DNA of 64,000 bases, taken from the NCBI RefSeq assembly GCF_963678635.1, contig NC_087062.1, positions 53,578,473-53,642,472 on the forward strand, read 5' to 3'. The position numbers were made by a program, and so were the translations under genes. Positions 10,663 through 24,360 of this stretch are shown here, in pieces (position 1 is the first letter of the stretch; every line of letters begins with the position of its first letter). Source of the stretch: Symsagittifera roscoffensis. Its lineage: Eukaryota > Xenacoelomorpha > Acoela > Convolutidae. Below the pieces are notes generated by a model. The model did no database searches. It was not told the DNA's origin and saw only the letters and a program-made list of their open reading frames with translations.

Positions 10663-12250
10663 CATAATAGTGGTTGGATTTTCATTTTAAAATTTAGTGT
10701 TCGTAATTTTTGTTCAAAGGCTTACAATTATTGTTTAAAAGGCCAAAACTTTGTTCTGAATACATATAACCTAACAAGAATTGTGCTTTTGAATGTGTAA
10801 AAAAAGCTATTTCCGTTATTCATTTTTCCACACTATAAAAAATTAAAACTCTAGAAAAGGAGCCTTGAAATCTTTTATAATCAGAAACTAAAACATAATC
10901 GAATGAAATTCTAAAATTGAACGCTTTAACTATTTTATCTGGCGTTTAAATAACAGAAAAATAATTACAGGAAAACAGTAAATCTAGTTTTGAGATTGAA
11001 GTTGCAACATGATTCAGAAGGTTTGAAAAAAAGTTTGGAAAAGGGCAAGTTAAAATAATTGATCTCGAGAAAAAAAAATACGTCATTTTTGGGACAAAGT
11101 CGGAACAAAAATTAGAATATGAGCCAAAATTACTGCTCCTACATCAAAGCAAAATGCTGAGTGTTCTAACTGCCCTTCATTTGGTCTCCAAATAATTTTA
11201 TCTAAGGAAGTTTTGATAAACTATAAAATTAGCACAATCGATGTCAGCGAACAATGGACATCTCAAACTAGTACAAAGGGGGGGACCCTTTGGGTCGGCA
11301 GTGGGTCGAATCCTTGAGGGGAGGGGGGTTCGTCCGCCCCCTAAATCCGCCCCAGACTATCTTCACTTATAGTGGGTTGAAATAGTTTTTTTTTCTAAAA
11401 TTATGGAACCAGATTAAAACTAGTATTTATAACCAATTATATTTTTGATAAACTATTTCTATAAAAAATTACTTACTAACCAATCATGATCCATAAATAG
11501 CACTGACAATTATTTGTAGTGCTGAAACTAATTGTAGTTTCAGCACCAGAACAATTTGAATATAACTTAGAAGACAGTTGCTCTCCTTTGGAACAAGTTC
11601 CAGATTTTAACCCGCAAATACCAGTATTCGCTAGATCTATTGAGACTAGGAGATATAAGAGTAAGATTAAAATTAGTATTAGACTAAGAAGTTGCACGAA
11701 TCTATCCGGCCCAAAATAAGATAGCGTGATGAATAGAAATTACTCTATGAAATTATTCTATGAGTAAGCTACTCCAGACATAAACTCAATTAGTCAAATG
11801 TTTGCAATAATTTTTCAGCCAATTCAGAACTTGAGCTAGTGTTAAACAGTTTTTCTCTTCATAGTTTCCCCTTTTTTCTTTACTTTTTTAATTTCTTGTT
11901 TTTGCTGCCCCTTAGTTACCTTTATCAAATTATGTTCTTCTCGTATGTAAACTTCAGGAATTTTAACTATAAGTTGCAATTTTTTAAATAAAATTTTCCG
12001 AAAAATGCGTAAAAACGTCGTTTTTGGCATCTTTCTTCAATTTCGAAAGAAATTTTGAAAAATACGGGTCATAAGTTTAAGAAGATGAGGTTTTTTTTAC
12101 AAGAAATATCTTAATACAATTTTATAAAAACTATAACCCATTATATTCTACTTCAATTATTTTTATAAGAATTAGAATCGGTTAAAAGTTTTTTTAAATC
12201 ATGAATTATAAAGAATTATTATCAGTTGCGTGATGGCAAAGTGTAATATT
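10663..12250. other. No recognisable gene; one G/C-rich island
   Basis: Mostly AT-rich. A short G-run/C-run stretch at 11275-11350 stands out in base composition but encodes nothing recognisable. The open frames at 11476-11719 lie opposite each other and look like chance. Confidence 0.4.
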
Positions 12251-12254
12251 TATA

Positions 12255-12400
12255 ATCGAATATAATGGCAACCTCAAACTTGCGAACCTCGATTATAATG
12301 CGAACCTCGAACTTGAATGCAAACCTTGAATGCGAACTTGAACGCGAACCTTGAATGCGATCTATAATGCGAACCTTGAATGCGAACCTCGAACTTCGAG
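12255..12400 (+). repeat. Minisatellite, ~12-16-bp units of TGCGAACCTTGAA
   Basis: About ten imperfect units alternating GCGAACCTCGAACT and GCGAACCTTGAATG. Confidence 0.8.
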
Positions 12401-12569
12401 ATCAAATTTTGGTATGTCCAGATTTATGCGGCCAATTTTGAATAAGTTCAGACTTTTGTATTCCATTTTGAGATTCTCCCGATTGCAAGTCTAGAGTTTC
12501 ACGACTTAAAATATGTTCTGCCCGCAATGTTAATCGGGTTTGGGAATGAACAGCACTTTGAATATACAA

Positions 12570-13160
12570 AACAAGACGCTCGTATCCTTGCGAAGCCCTG
12601 ATTGTTCCGACTGCCTTTTAAAGTTTATGGAGCAGTAATAACAATAAAATTTTAACTGTAAAAGAACTGCTAGTATCAGGGCGAAGCCCTTATTGTTCCC
12701 ACAGCATTTTAAGGTCTATTGAGCATGAAACAAATTAAATGTAAAAAAAAAAATAAAATTAAAAAATCTTTTAAAAAAATTCTGTGAAAATTATGCCCCC
12801 ACACGCCATAGGAAGTACAAAGTGAGAGATTTTGCTCCTAGTAACAAATCAATTATGGCAAATAAGCTTCTTTCATCCAATTTGGAACAATTTCTGAGAC
12901 GGATTAAATCTCCGCTTACGCGTTAATAGCGCGAAATATATCGCGCGTTAATTTTCCCAAATTGGCTAAAAATGGCAATCTTTAAACCCCCATAACTTTA
13001 CAAAAAATCATCACAGGTGAAATATCTTTTCAAATTCAAGCTCAAAACAAGAACACCTTTTGAATGATATAAAAAATTCCGTCAAAAATGGCTAGTTAAA
13101 AAGTTGAAACTTGTCTGAAGAAAAAAAACCCACCCCGTATCGAAAGTCGGAACAAAAAGA
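12570..13160 (+). repeat. Family A repeat, copy 11 with duplicated 5' end
   Basis: A ~90-bp 5' fragment (12570-12660) precedes a second 5' start at 12664 that continues to CGAAAGTCGGAACAAA near 13157. The 3' end lacks about 25 bp around CGAGCACAAATATTCC. Confidence 0.8.
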
Positions 13161-16100
13161 AAACATTCCAATGCAAAACAGTCCGCCATTTTCTGCCTTG
13201 CTCTTTTGGCTCCGCCAAAAATATTTTGAGCTTCAAAACTCGGAACATGAGCGTATTTAAACATTAACGAACCAAAAATCAAGCCTTGATTCAGAAAAAT
13301 ATCAGAGGCTTCATTGTATGGTGGTAAATTTATCCTTAGAATAAGAACTTTTGTTAGCAAGTATAATAGTAAGTAAATTATGTTCCGATTGAGTGTTGCC
13401 AAATGTTCGCAAATTAAACAGATTGAGCACTTTGATACTCTTGATAGGAATAAACGAAGAATTACTGTTTTTGCGCGTAGCCGCAAATTGATTTTAAGTT
13501 GTCACCGAATTTCAAAGTGTACACAAAAGTCTTGGACATCTAAGCTGGAGCTGATGATTTGAACTATGTTCTGTTTATTCTGACTTTATTGTATGCCGTT
13601 TAATTTGGCTCACACTAAACTGGCGCTGAAATGGTGAGAAGTTTGACTAAAGTATTAAACACTTTAGGAATAACTTACTTTCGTTTTCAGGAATTGGGGC
13701 CAATGGTTTGCTGGAATGAGTTGGGGGTAAGAACTCAATAAAAGTGCACCTGCACAGCTCCAGCATTTTGTAAGGGGTACACTTTTTCTCATACTGTATC
13801 ACCATATTGTCCACAGGTTTACTATGATGCCATCATCATCGACCTCATCACTTGTTGTTAGCGGTATGTAACTGCACTCGATTACAAAGGGTGTCTATTA
13901 TGAATGATGAATGGGCGGTAATAATAAATCAAATGTCTATCACCATCGGTCATGATTGAGGCAACAGGAAGGTACGTGAATGCGAAGTAATAACCCTTCT
14001 CAAACGGGCAAGTGCTTTACACACTTTCGACTATTAGCAAATAAAAATTTCCACATTTGACAAATAATATATGAAAGCGTTGACAATTCACAACTGCGAA
14101 ATTAACGTTTTTTTGCCAAAAACGGAATAATTTATAAATTGTTATTGATCCATGCGGTCATCGAACAGACGGTATATTAAAATAGTATTGTACAAACTTT
14201 GAGCAAATTAAATAGAGTGAAAAAGAAAGTTTTCGTTCTTGCTGTAAATATATAAGTTGTGAAGTACTAACACAAGTAATCACACAAAAATAATGGTAAG
14301 AGTATTGCCTTCGGTCCAAGGTGTATCACAGAGGTGTTTATCGGTAGATGCAATTCTTTGATCACGAACTGACATTGACAACGTCTTCAGATGCTTTTGT
14401 GGTGATTTTATTTTAAAAAAAAACGAGAATATACATTCATTTTGCACCTTGTGAAACAATTTCGGCGAAGGTTCGATGGAAAAATGCGAACATAATTGAT
14501 CCACAAGAATTGCTTAAGAATGTTGCTTGATGATTAAAGCCTTGAAAAAAAGCAGGCTAAAATTTTTCGCTAAAAATAAAACAAATGGTTGGAATCAAAC
14601 CACGCCATCTAAAAGTTTTCCTAAGAAAAAAATTAAATAAAGCTTACAACTATTTGATCTTTTTGGCTCGGCAACTTTGAATGGCAAATCGATTCAAAAC
14701 AAGTTCACTTAAACAGGGCGATACTCATTTTAGACGTCTAGTTCCCAGGGGTCTGGTAGGAAAGGTCTCATCGCCTCAGAGTAAATAAATAAACAGAATT
14801 AGCTTCAATAAAAAGGCGCCATTTTGGCATTTAAGTTTTTGATATCTACAATGAGGTGTTGAAAAAAGAGGAGCCAAAGATAATCAGGGCGAATTTTGAG
14901 GAGATTATCTTTTGTAAGTCCGGCTGAACAACCACAGCTCATGATGAAATGGGGGAACCAAAATTGGAAATTGGTGTTTTAAAAGGTGACAATAGGGTAG
15001 ATTTGGCCAAGTAATTATCTTGTGAATTCTTTTTTTGTTCCTGTTGATAATGTGCCTTTTTTGGTCAGCTGCCTTGTTTATTCAGTGGTGTTGGAGTTGA
15101 GTTTGAAACAAAGAATGGCCGGCCAACGGGTCATGCCATCCTGTCTTGTAAAGGCATTGAACTGACTTTTAGGTTATCATAACACCATTACGATAACTCG
15201 ATGTGATTACGTGTTATGATTTATTAATAATTCAGTTTTGGTTAGACAGAGCCTACGGTAAAACAAGCTTCGTTTCATGTTAAAACAACTTAACTCGAAA
15301 AAGTGTGGAGCAATTTAATTAGATAGGAATTGATAAGTCATGTCAAAATAATAAATAGTCTATAACCATTCGGTTTGGGCAAAATTCAATTCTATTTCAC
15401 CGGTCATTCAAAGGTGGGAAATGTGTTGTTTATGCTACGTGTATTATATTAATCAGGGCAATTCGCAAATAATGACAAACTGAAAAGGCAAATGCATATT
15501 TGAATCCGCATTTGCTGTTTGTTTTTGCCTATTTAAGATGAAAGGAAAGAGCGAGCGCCTCTGAGGAAAAGTTGGGGAAAACGAATTGGAAAATTGCCCA
15601 TGAATCTGACTCAACGTGGAGGCACATTCATTCACTTTATGGTTAGGATGTTTTTGTTTTTCAGTCAACCTTATTGCCTTTTCTACAAAAACTAGGGCAG
15701 ATTTATAGAACTCAATTCCCCATGGTCAATTTAAGCACTTTTTCCTCTTTGGTAAGATCTCACCCAAATAATAAACCGATTCAGACGTTTTGACAACAAA
15801 ATTGACAGACTGGAGGTTTTAAAATGACTGTTAGAAGTACTGCGATAGATCCCCTAATCAATTGAATTCTTGCCACCCTGTGCCTCAAACAGGGTTTGGG
15901 CTTAAGTGGGAACAGTTAATTTATAGATTAGACTCCCTATTATAAGATAAACAAGAAACTAGCCCCAATTAGAGATATAATCTCAACGTGGGACACTCAA
16001 AAGTCAAGGATATTTTACGTTCAAGTTCACCATTTACACTTTGGATATGATAAATCAAGCTGAAATGTTTTGCCTAATAGAAGCTATAAAAGTAATGTGT

Positions 16101-16479
16101 GTTAGAGAATAAAGCAGTTGATTTTCCAGGCCGCCAGTTTTCCTGGAAAAAGGAAATCCAAGCATGATTGTTATACGGCTGACGTAACCTTAAACTGCAG
16201 CAGTTTGTCGATCTAGATGCTTAGTTGCTAAGTATAGAAAATTTATTTTTGTTCTCATTGTGGAGCAAAAGTAATAATTTTTGCAGGGCGGTGTTTTTCT
16301 CCCGGAAAATTTCACATCTGTGAATAAAAAGTTTTACAAAATTTTATTACCTGGGTTGAAGTTGCATTAACATTCAGGAATGTATCATTTTTGTTGCAGT
16401 GTTTTGATTAATTTAAGGGATGGATTTATTCTTTTCACGAGATACGCAATGATGATGGTTAACCAGTACGAAAGTTGGA
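13161..16479. other. No recognisable gene or repeat
   Basis: About 3.3 kb of sequence with more even base composition than its surroundings. Open frames are short (13082-13486 minus, 14280-14504 minus, 15453-15668 minus) and carry no domain I recognise. It may be intron or intergenic DNA of a host gene. Confidence 0.4.
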
Positions 16480-17010
16480 CAAGACTGCTCGTATGAGGGC
16501 GAAGCCCTGATGTTCCGACTGCCTCTTAAGGTCTATGGAGCAGTAATAACATGGAAAATTTGAATGTAATAAAGTAAAATTAAATTATTTTTTTTTCTAA
16601 AAAGTTGCAGATTTTTTGTGAAAACATCCCCCCACACGCCATATCAAGTACAAAGGAATAGATTTTGCTCCTATTAACAAATCAATTATGGCATATAAAC
16701 TTCCTTGAACCAATTTGGAACAATTTCTAAGACGGATTAAATCTCTCTTACGCGTTAATAGCGCGCAATATATCGCGCGTTAATTGTCCCGAATTGGCCA
16801 AAATGGCATTCTTTAAACCCTCATAACTTTACGAAAAAAGATCACAGATGAATTATCTTTTCAAATTTGAGCTCATGACAACAATACTTTTCGAATGATA
16901 TATAAAAATTCCGTTAAATTGGCTAGTTAAGTAGTCGAAGTTTGACTGAAGAAAAAACACCCACCCCGAGCACAAATATTCCGTTACTTTCGTATCGAAA
17001 GTCGGAACAA
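16480..17010 (+). repeat. Family A repeat, copy 12
   Basis: Full-length + copy from CAAGACTGCTCGTATGAGGG to CGAAAGTCGGAACAAT. Confidence 0.87.
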
Positions 17011-18275
17011 TAAGCCAAAGTTGGAAAAACTTTTAGCCAAAATGTATTGATATTAGTTATATTTGTTACTCTTGCGTTGATTTTTTGACAAAAACGTCCA
17101 AAATTAAAATTTTAACGAAATATACAAATGTATGAAAATGATTTTTATGTTCAGTTTTCAGTTGAGAAACTATCAGAAATTTTTCTTCAAAACAACTTTT
17201 TGCTAAGCAAATCTGCAATCTTGAAAACCAATGAAAAACTATAGCAGTGTTTTTTATACTTATGACTAATTACTGAAACATCTGTTCAATTTGCATCTAT
17301 GTTTCATGGAAAAATCATAAAAATTACATTCATGTTTCAGTCATGATTTATCAATCACATATCAAAGTAATTTGCAACCCTGTTTCATAGATGAAAAAGG
17401 GATAAACATTGTTAAAATGGCACGGTACCATGAATGATACATAGATCCAAAAATGAACAATTTATGTTACATTTCTGGATTGCAAAGCTACTTCAACCTG
17501 GGTACGAGTTGAAAGATATCAAGCCGTGAGATAGAAATTATATTTTTCTGCCTGCAACTGGTCTGTCTCATATTAAACACAAAAAAATGTATGGCTATCA
17601 TTTTGTTTTAAATGTCTCAAAAACGCAAAAATTAACTTTGCTTAAATAGGTTTATTTCAAAATTTTTGTTAAAAGTGTTTAAAAAATTTAACCAAAGATT
17701 AAGTAAATTACCGTGGTACAGAAATTGTAAAAATAACAAATTTTGTTGATGGCTTCTGATGCGAATTTCAATCTTTGTGCGCATTTGGTAGTCCCAAGAA
17801 CCCACTTGGTTCGGTTTATTTTTCATAGCTAAAAAAGCAATCAAAAAACCTTTTTTTTCGTTGTCTAAACTTTTTTAATTGTCCTATGCAGTAAAAAATT
17901 GATTCTAACTTATCAAACCGGATTGACTTTAAATCATATCTAAATCAAAGCTCAAATTCCCAGTTACTTTTTTAGTCTGATCTCAATGCATTGTATAGGC
18001 AAGATCTTAAAAACATAAGTGCACAAATGAATTTAAATAATCATTTTCATCAATTGTCTTTAATAGTTGTGGGAAAAAAATAGTTTAAAAATGTTGGTGA
18101 AATACTATTCATACACTTCCATTGTGAAACAAACTTATCTTAGAGCTTTAATGTAACTAACTGGACATATGAATTGCTTGTTTCATTGTATTATTAGCAT
18201 TTTGTCAACTCGGGCACAATCGGTTATTTTTAAATTAGTGTACATAAGGCATCAAACTTGATGTGATAACGGCGC
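17011..18275. other. No recognisable gene
   Basis: AT-rich sequence with no supported features. Confidence 0.4.
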
Positions 18276-18368
18276 ACAGACAATTCGGCCAAAGACAATT
18301 CAGCCAATTGAAATTCAGACAATTCAGCCAAAAATATACAGACAATTCAGCCTGAGACAATTCAGCCA
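18276..18368 (+). repeat. Minisatellite, GACAATTCAGCC units
   Basis: Five to six spaced units of CAGACAATTCAGCC immediately before a tandem pair of family A copies. Related units lie inverted at 19603-19649 on the far side of that pair. Confidence 0.75.
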
Positions 18369-18395
18369 GTTTTACAAACACTAGATTCGAAAGAA

Positions 18396-18942
18396 AACAA
18401 GACTGCTCGTATCAGGGTGAAGCCCTGAATGTTCCGACTGCCTTTTAAGGTTTTTGGAGCAGCAGTAATATCATAAAAAATTAAATGAAATAAAATTGAA
18501 CGAAACTTTTTTTTTCTAAAATTTGAAATTTTTTATGAAAATCATCCCCCCCACACGCCATATAAAGTACAAAATAAGAGATTTCGTTCCTTTTAACATA
18601 TCAATTATGGCAAATAAGCTTCGTTCAACCAATTTGGAACGATTTATAAGACGGATTAAATCTCCGCTTACGCGTTAATAGCGCGAATTATACAGCGCGT
18701 TAATTGTCCCAAATTGGTCAAAATGGCCAAAATGGCAATCTGTAAACCCGCATAACTCTACGAAAAATGATCACAGGTAAAATTTATTTTCAAATTTAAG
18801 CTCAAGACAACAATACCTTTTGAATGATATAAAAAAATTCCGTCAAAAATGGCTAGTTAAAAAGTCGAAATTTGTCTGAAGAAAAAAAAACCCACCCCGA
18901 GCACAAATATTCCGTTACATTCGTACCGAAAGTCGGAACAAC
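18396..18942 (+). repeat. Family A repeat, copy 13 (tandem pair)
   Basis: Full-length + copy; copy 14 follows directly at its end. Confidence 0.88.
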
Positions 18943-19469
18943 AAGACTTCTCGTATCATGGCGAAACCCTGAATGTTCCGACTGCCTTTTAAGGTTTATG
19001 GAGCAGTAGTAACATTAAAAAAATTAAATGTAATAAAAAATAATGAAATTTTTTTCTCAAAATTTGACATTTGTTGTGAAAAACATCACCCCACACGCCT
19101 TGTAAAGTACAAAAGGATAAATTTTACTCGTCTTAACAAATTAATTTTGACGAAAAAGCTTCTTTCAACCAATTTGGAACGATTTCTATGACGGATTAAA
19201 TATCCGCTTACGCGTTAATAGCGCGAAATATATCGCGTGTTATTTGTCCCAAATTGGCCAAAATGACAATTTTAAACCCCCATAATTTTACAAAAAATAT
19301 TCACAAGTAAAATATCTTTTCAAATTTAAGCTCAGGACAATAATACCTTTCGAATGATGTAAAAATATTCCGTCAAAAATGGCTAGTTAAAAAGTCGAAA
19401 TTTGTCTGAAGAAAAAAACCCACCCCGAGCACAAGTATTCCGTTACTTTCGTATCAAAAGTCGGAACAA
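18943..19469 (+). repeat. Family A repeat, copy 14 (tandem pair)
   Basis: Full-length + copy ending CAAAAGTCGGAACAAA. Confidence 0.87.
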
Positions 19470-19602
19470 AAATCAGAATTGGAGCTATTTCTCGGTTTAA
19501 AGTCACCTTTGCGGCAATAACTGGCTCTAAATTTCGTATAGAGTCCTACCCTCTGTAGGCAAGCTCGCAACACGTTGGCGCGACTGCGGCGGTCACCATT
19601 AT

Positions 19603-19649
19603 TGGCTGAATTGTCTGCATACTTTGACTCAAATTGAATTGTCTGCAAC
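19603..19649 (-). repeat. Inverted partner of the GACAATTCAGCC minisatellite
   Basis: GGCTGAATTGTCTGCAT and GAATTGTCTGCAAC are two units in the opposite orientation to 18276-18368. Together they bracket the family A tandem pair. Confidence 0.55.
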
Positions 19650-21029
19650 TCCAGACTCAAACTGACTGAAAAATAAGCTTTTTTCGAGCTTCTTTTAATG
19701 TTAAAATAATTGTACAAAATTATCAAAAAATTTGACCAAAAAAAAATTTGACTAAAAATGATTTCGTAAAATAATACCAAAGGGACTATCTTAAGCTGTA
19801 ACAAGCACCTTTATACATGTAGGTGTGATGCATCCCCGCGTAGGAGTTAACTTTTGAAACAATCAATAGCCGAACAACGAGTAACATTTTCGAGTAACAC
19901 TGAGAGTAACATTTTCTGAGCTTTTCAAATTCCTCGAGGCAAATGCAATAGGAATCCGATCTACAATTTCTGTCACCTGTTCAATTGCTGCGCCAAATTT
20001 TTAGATTTACAAGTAATTAGAAATCAATTTTTTGTTAATTCAACGTTTAGATGGGCTAAACGTTTCATATGCCCAGCCTATTCATTTTGCCATCAAAGAA
20101 ATGCATTTGATGATTGCAATGTTAAGTTCTCGCCCTCAAGTTTCCTTCATTACTTTTGAAGCTAAGTTTTTAGCTCTTTTTCTTCGCCTTTCGAGACCAT
20201 TATTATTATATTTCAAGCAAAAATATTTTCTGCAAGATTTGTAGTCCTTTCTATAGCTATTTGAAATTGAGTTTGGACATCACACAGGCCATGAAAACCT
20301 GCTATGAAACAAAATGATCCAACGCATTATCACCTACACGGTTGAAAAAGCAATTCGACTGTTTCAGCAGCCAGATTCAAAATTGGTCTATGCGTAATTT
20401 CGATATAAGACTAAAAAAACAGGCTACTATCCTTTTTTGTTATACTAACCTTCTGAATAGCCGGATCTAGCAACTCATGTGCGTTCGGCGATTGAAGTTT
20501 TTTTTTCACAATTACTGAGGTTTTGCGTCCAGAGCCAGTTTTCTGGAAACAATTATTAGCACTTGGTGTTATAAAACAATCGCTTATTCATCTATATAGA
20601 TTACAGTTATGGCTATCATTTGGGGGTTATCATTTGTTCTAGATTTTTTTCTTTAAGAAATATCGAAGTTTTTCTTGCTATTTTCAAACAAAAAAAACTG
20701 ACCAAAAATTCCGCTTTTTCGGAGCGCGCTTCCTCTTCAATTTTAGTAAATTAGATAGTTTATAGTCAGCCAAAAATAGATGTCGTAAAATTATACAAAA
20801 CATTTTCCCTGGTATTTTTAATTCACATTTTCTGTCAAACAATCCACTGAACGTAAAACCGTTTTTCGTAAAACCGTTTAAAAGTTTCCGCTGTTTTTTT
20901 ACACTTCTTTTAAAAGTTATCAAACTGAGTTATCCGATATTGAATAAATATATAGTCGCTTCATGGCTTCAATTGAATGCATTTTAAAACGTTCTGTACC
21001 ATTTTGGAAAATAACATAGATACATAAAC
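19650..21029. other. No recognisable gene
   Basis: No supported coding region. The minus frame 19454-19804 crosses from family A into this stretch and has no recognisable domain. Confidence 0.4.
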
Positions 21030-21510
21030 AGGACTGCTCGTATCAGGGCGAAGCCCTGAATGTTCTGACTGCCTTTTAAGGTTTATGGAGCAGTAATAAC
21101 ATAAAAAACTAAATGTAACATATTAAAATGAATTTTTATTCTAAAGTTTGAAATTTTATACAAAAATCATCACCCCACACGCCATTTAAACTAGAAAAAG
21201 ATAGATTTTGCTCCTAGTAACAAAACAATTATTGTAAAAAAACTTGCTTCAACCAATTTGAAGCAGTTTCTAGAACGATTAAATTTCCGCTTACGCGTTA
21301 ATAGCGCGAAATAGATCGCGCAATATTTTTTCACAATTTTGCCAAATTGGCAATCTTTAAACCCCAGAACTTTACGAATGATCACAAAAAAATTATGTTT
21401 TTAAATTTAAGCTCATGATAACAGTACTTTGTCATAAATTGCTAGTTAAAAAGTCGAAATTTGTCCGGAGAAAAAACACCTCGAGCACAAATATTCCGTC
21501 ACTTTCTTCG
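21030..21510 (+). repeat. Family A repeat, copy 15 (last in window)
   Basis: Diverged + copy from GGACTGCTCGTATCAGGGCG to TTCCGTCACTTTCTTCG; it lacks the terminal GTCGGAAC. No copy was found to the right of it. Confidence 0.8.
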
Positions 21511-22394
21511 TGATATTTCATAGCTTAGCTAAGTGGCGATTTTTGAAGAATTGATAAATTAGCGATAATTTATCAATGATTTAAAATTGGAATTGTAAAA
21601 CTGTTTAAAAAAAATATAAAGAAAAATCAACCGCTGAAAACATAATTTTTCAGTAGAAATTGAGGCTATATACTCACAAAAATTATCTTGTAAATTCACC
21701 ATAAATACCCTATGATATGAATATGTTTTTTTTCTATTTTTTTCAAACTTTTTATTTAGAAAAAAAAAATGCCACATGTCTTGTTTCGACCAAAAAAACG
21801 GTGATTTTAGCTCAAATTTGCAAAATTGGTTAAAAAACGATTTAATTGTTTTTTGTTGGATTGCACCTATCAAAATAGGTTCATGGACGTAGAGCTTTTG
21901 AATGATGTGATTTGATAGTAGCAGGATCAAAAATGGTTTTAAAGAAAGACATACCAAAAAAAATTATATTTTTCCTTTATAATTGAAAAGATACCCGGTG
22001 GAAATTTATTCTTTGTTAAGTATGATCATTTTTGAGCCAGATGATCTCTTGTTTCAATTGTTGTGAATTAATTTTCTCGGGGAAAAACCGGGTAAAACAG
22101 CTGGAAGAAGGTGGAAGTGGGAGTAGGAGAGTAGGAAAAATTAAGGTAGAACCCCTACCAAAGGCCATAGGACGCCTCATACAGTGATAAACGCATGCTA
22201 ATAGGTACACAAACTAATTGCTACGCCCACAAACTAATAAGATATATAACAAAAAATTACAGAGTTCTTTTTCAGATGTGATTAAAATTTGAGAACCGAT
22301 TTGTCATGAAAATTCTCAAGAGTTCATCAAGTGGTTTTGCCCTCAATATCGGTGAGAATCAATGTTTGAGATTTAATGCAAAAAAATTAGTAAT
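21511..22394. other. No recognisable gene
   Basis: AT-rich; minus frames at 21559-21957 and 22016-22210 have no recognisable features. Confidence 0.35.
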
Positions 22395-22745
22395 ATGAAG
22401 ACCGACTCTGCCTAAAATATCTACGTGTCGACGGACTCGACCTAAACTGGCTATCTTTTGACCTACTTGACCCAAAATGGCTAGGTTTGGACCGATTTGA
22501 CAAAGGAAAATGTGTTTGACTGGGTTCGACGCAAGCCAGCAATATTTCGATTGACTCGACTAAAAGTGGCTATGTTTCGACCGACTCGACAGAACGAAAA
22601 TGTTTTCGACGCAAGCCAGCTATTTTTTCACCGACTCCATCAAAGGAAACTGTGTTCGACTGAAGCCAATGATGTTTCAACCGGCTCCACCAAATTGGTG
22701 AAGTTTCGATTGTCTCAACTGAAAGAAAATTTGTTCCTCGCAACT
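22395..22745 (+). repeat. Degenerate minisatellite, TTTCGACCGACTCGAC units
   Basis: About ten units of roughly 35-40 bp built on GGCTATGTTTCGACCGACTC. A 100-codon open frame runs through it, as expected when unit length is a multiple of three in places; it is not evidence of a gene. Confidence 0.7.
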
Positions 22746-24360
22746 GATACTCAAAAAAAGTTTCTGTTAAAAAAATTTCAATGCTTGGATCAGAACTGAA
22801 AATAGGAGTTCCAAAGTAAAATGAAATATGTTGGGCTTAAATTTGAAAAAAAAAATTATTCAAAAGGAATCAATAATCAAATGAGTGCATGTATCAACCA
22901 AACCGTTTGTTTGGCTGCTTCAACTGTTCTTTCTTTTCGATAATTTTTCCACCGTACGGTTGTGTTTTGATCATGTTGTCGACTACTGAATCGAGGTTTG
23001 CGATTTATGATTAGACCGCCTTATGTTTCGAATGTATGTTTGCATGTATGTGTGTACATTTGAAGGTTTTCATTTCCCGTTTCAGAATTTTAATTACAGC
23101 ACCCGGGTCGAGATTTGAGATTTATGTTCCGTTCCAACCGACTCGATTGACGTTTTTTTTTAATTTTTCATTTTTTGGACTTAGTTGATCTCCTTTCGTT
23201 TATTTATTGTCTGCTGCCCCGCCGTTCTTTTTTTTGCGCTGAACTGAATCGCAAGTGGTGCGAATATCTGCTTTGCCTCTGTGTCGAGAGTCTCAGACCA
23301 AAATATTAATCGAAAAAAGTGTTCGATGATTCTAAATTTTTTATTTTATATAAATTTTTTTGATATAATTGTTTATTTTCAGAGTATGTTTTTAGTATGA
23401 TAATCTGTTTATACAAGTGAATCTGCACTTTGTTGTTATGATCGAAAATGGAAGAAAGATTGAAAGTTGAACATTTTTTTAAATAGTTTTGTTTAAAAAA
23501 TTTCGAAGTTTCATGATAGCTATCTGATTGACATTACGTTACATTTGGTTGCCGTTAACTGTTCATCAAAAAATTTTTTTGAATTTATAGCTCCAAAAAA
23601 CTCAATTTTAAACTGGTCGATTTTACAAAATATCATCTCAATTAATGTTTTTATTCACCTGTGTTTTTATTGTTCTTTTGCTTTGTTTTTGCCTCAATTT
23701 ATTGCCAAAAATGTTTTTGGAGCTAAAAATTTCTAGCAAAAAAAATATTTATGAACATGAGTTTTGTGCTGATGATTTTTAGTTATGTCTTGGTCGCAAT
23801 GCGTCCTTATATTAATCATGCCTTTATGTTCATTTATTTTGCTAGTGTCTCAATTAATTGCCACAAATTGCTTTCGAACTGAAATTCATCAGTAATTTTT
23901 TAAGTTTCTAGTCAAAAATTTAGTTTTGTGCTGATGATTTTTTTTGTAAATTCATGGATGAAATGCTTTTTTATTGTTTGAAAAATTTGAAAATTATGTA
24001 TCAGTTTTTACAAATTATTTATTCAATCTGAAAATTATTGGTAAATTATGAAAAAAATAGATTCTAGTCAGAAAATGAAATTTTACTGACGGCTTTTTTT
24101 TAATGCTTCTTTTTATAGTTCAAAAATTTCGTTCCATCAAACTTTACATCTTTTGAAGCTTTTTTAAATCGCTCATAACCCCTCGAAGTATAAAACATAT
24201 GAGAAATCATTTAAAAGTCTTTTGTTGAAAAAAATCGATTCTATCTGTATAGGAATCGATTTTCATTCGTAAAATAGCTGTAGATTAATCAATTTATATT
24301 TATGTTAATTTGTAGATTTTTCGGTATATAATCACTTCTTATCAGTTTTTGTCATTGTAG
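22746..24360. other. No recognisable gene
   Basis: T-rich sequence with scattered TTTTTTGAAAAAT blocks. CACCCGGGTCGAGATTTGAG at about 23101 echoes the palindrome near 24740. Confidence 0.35.

Noticed and set aside
13082..13486. 134-codon minus ORF
   Set aside because: It starts in unique DNA and ends within the family A 3' end; no domain.
22497..22799. 100-codon + ORF
   Set aside because: It lies in a degenerate minisatellite and reads as repeated MFR/TRL blocks; no domain.
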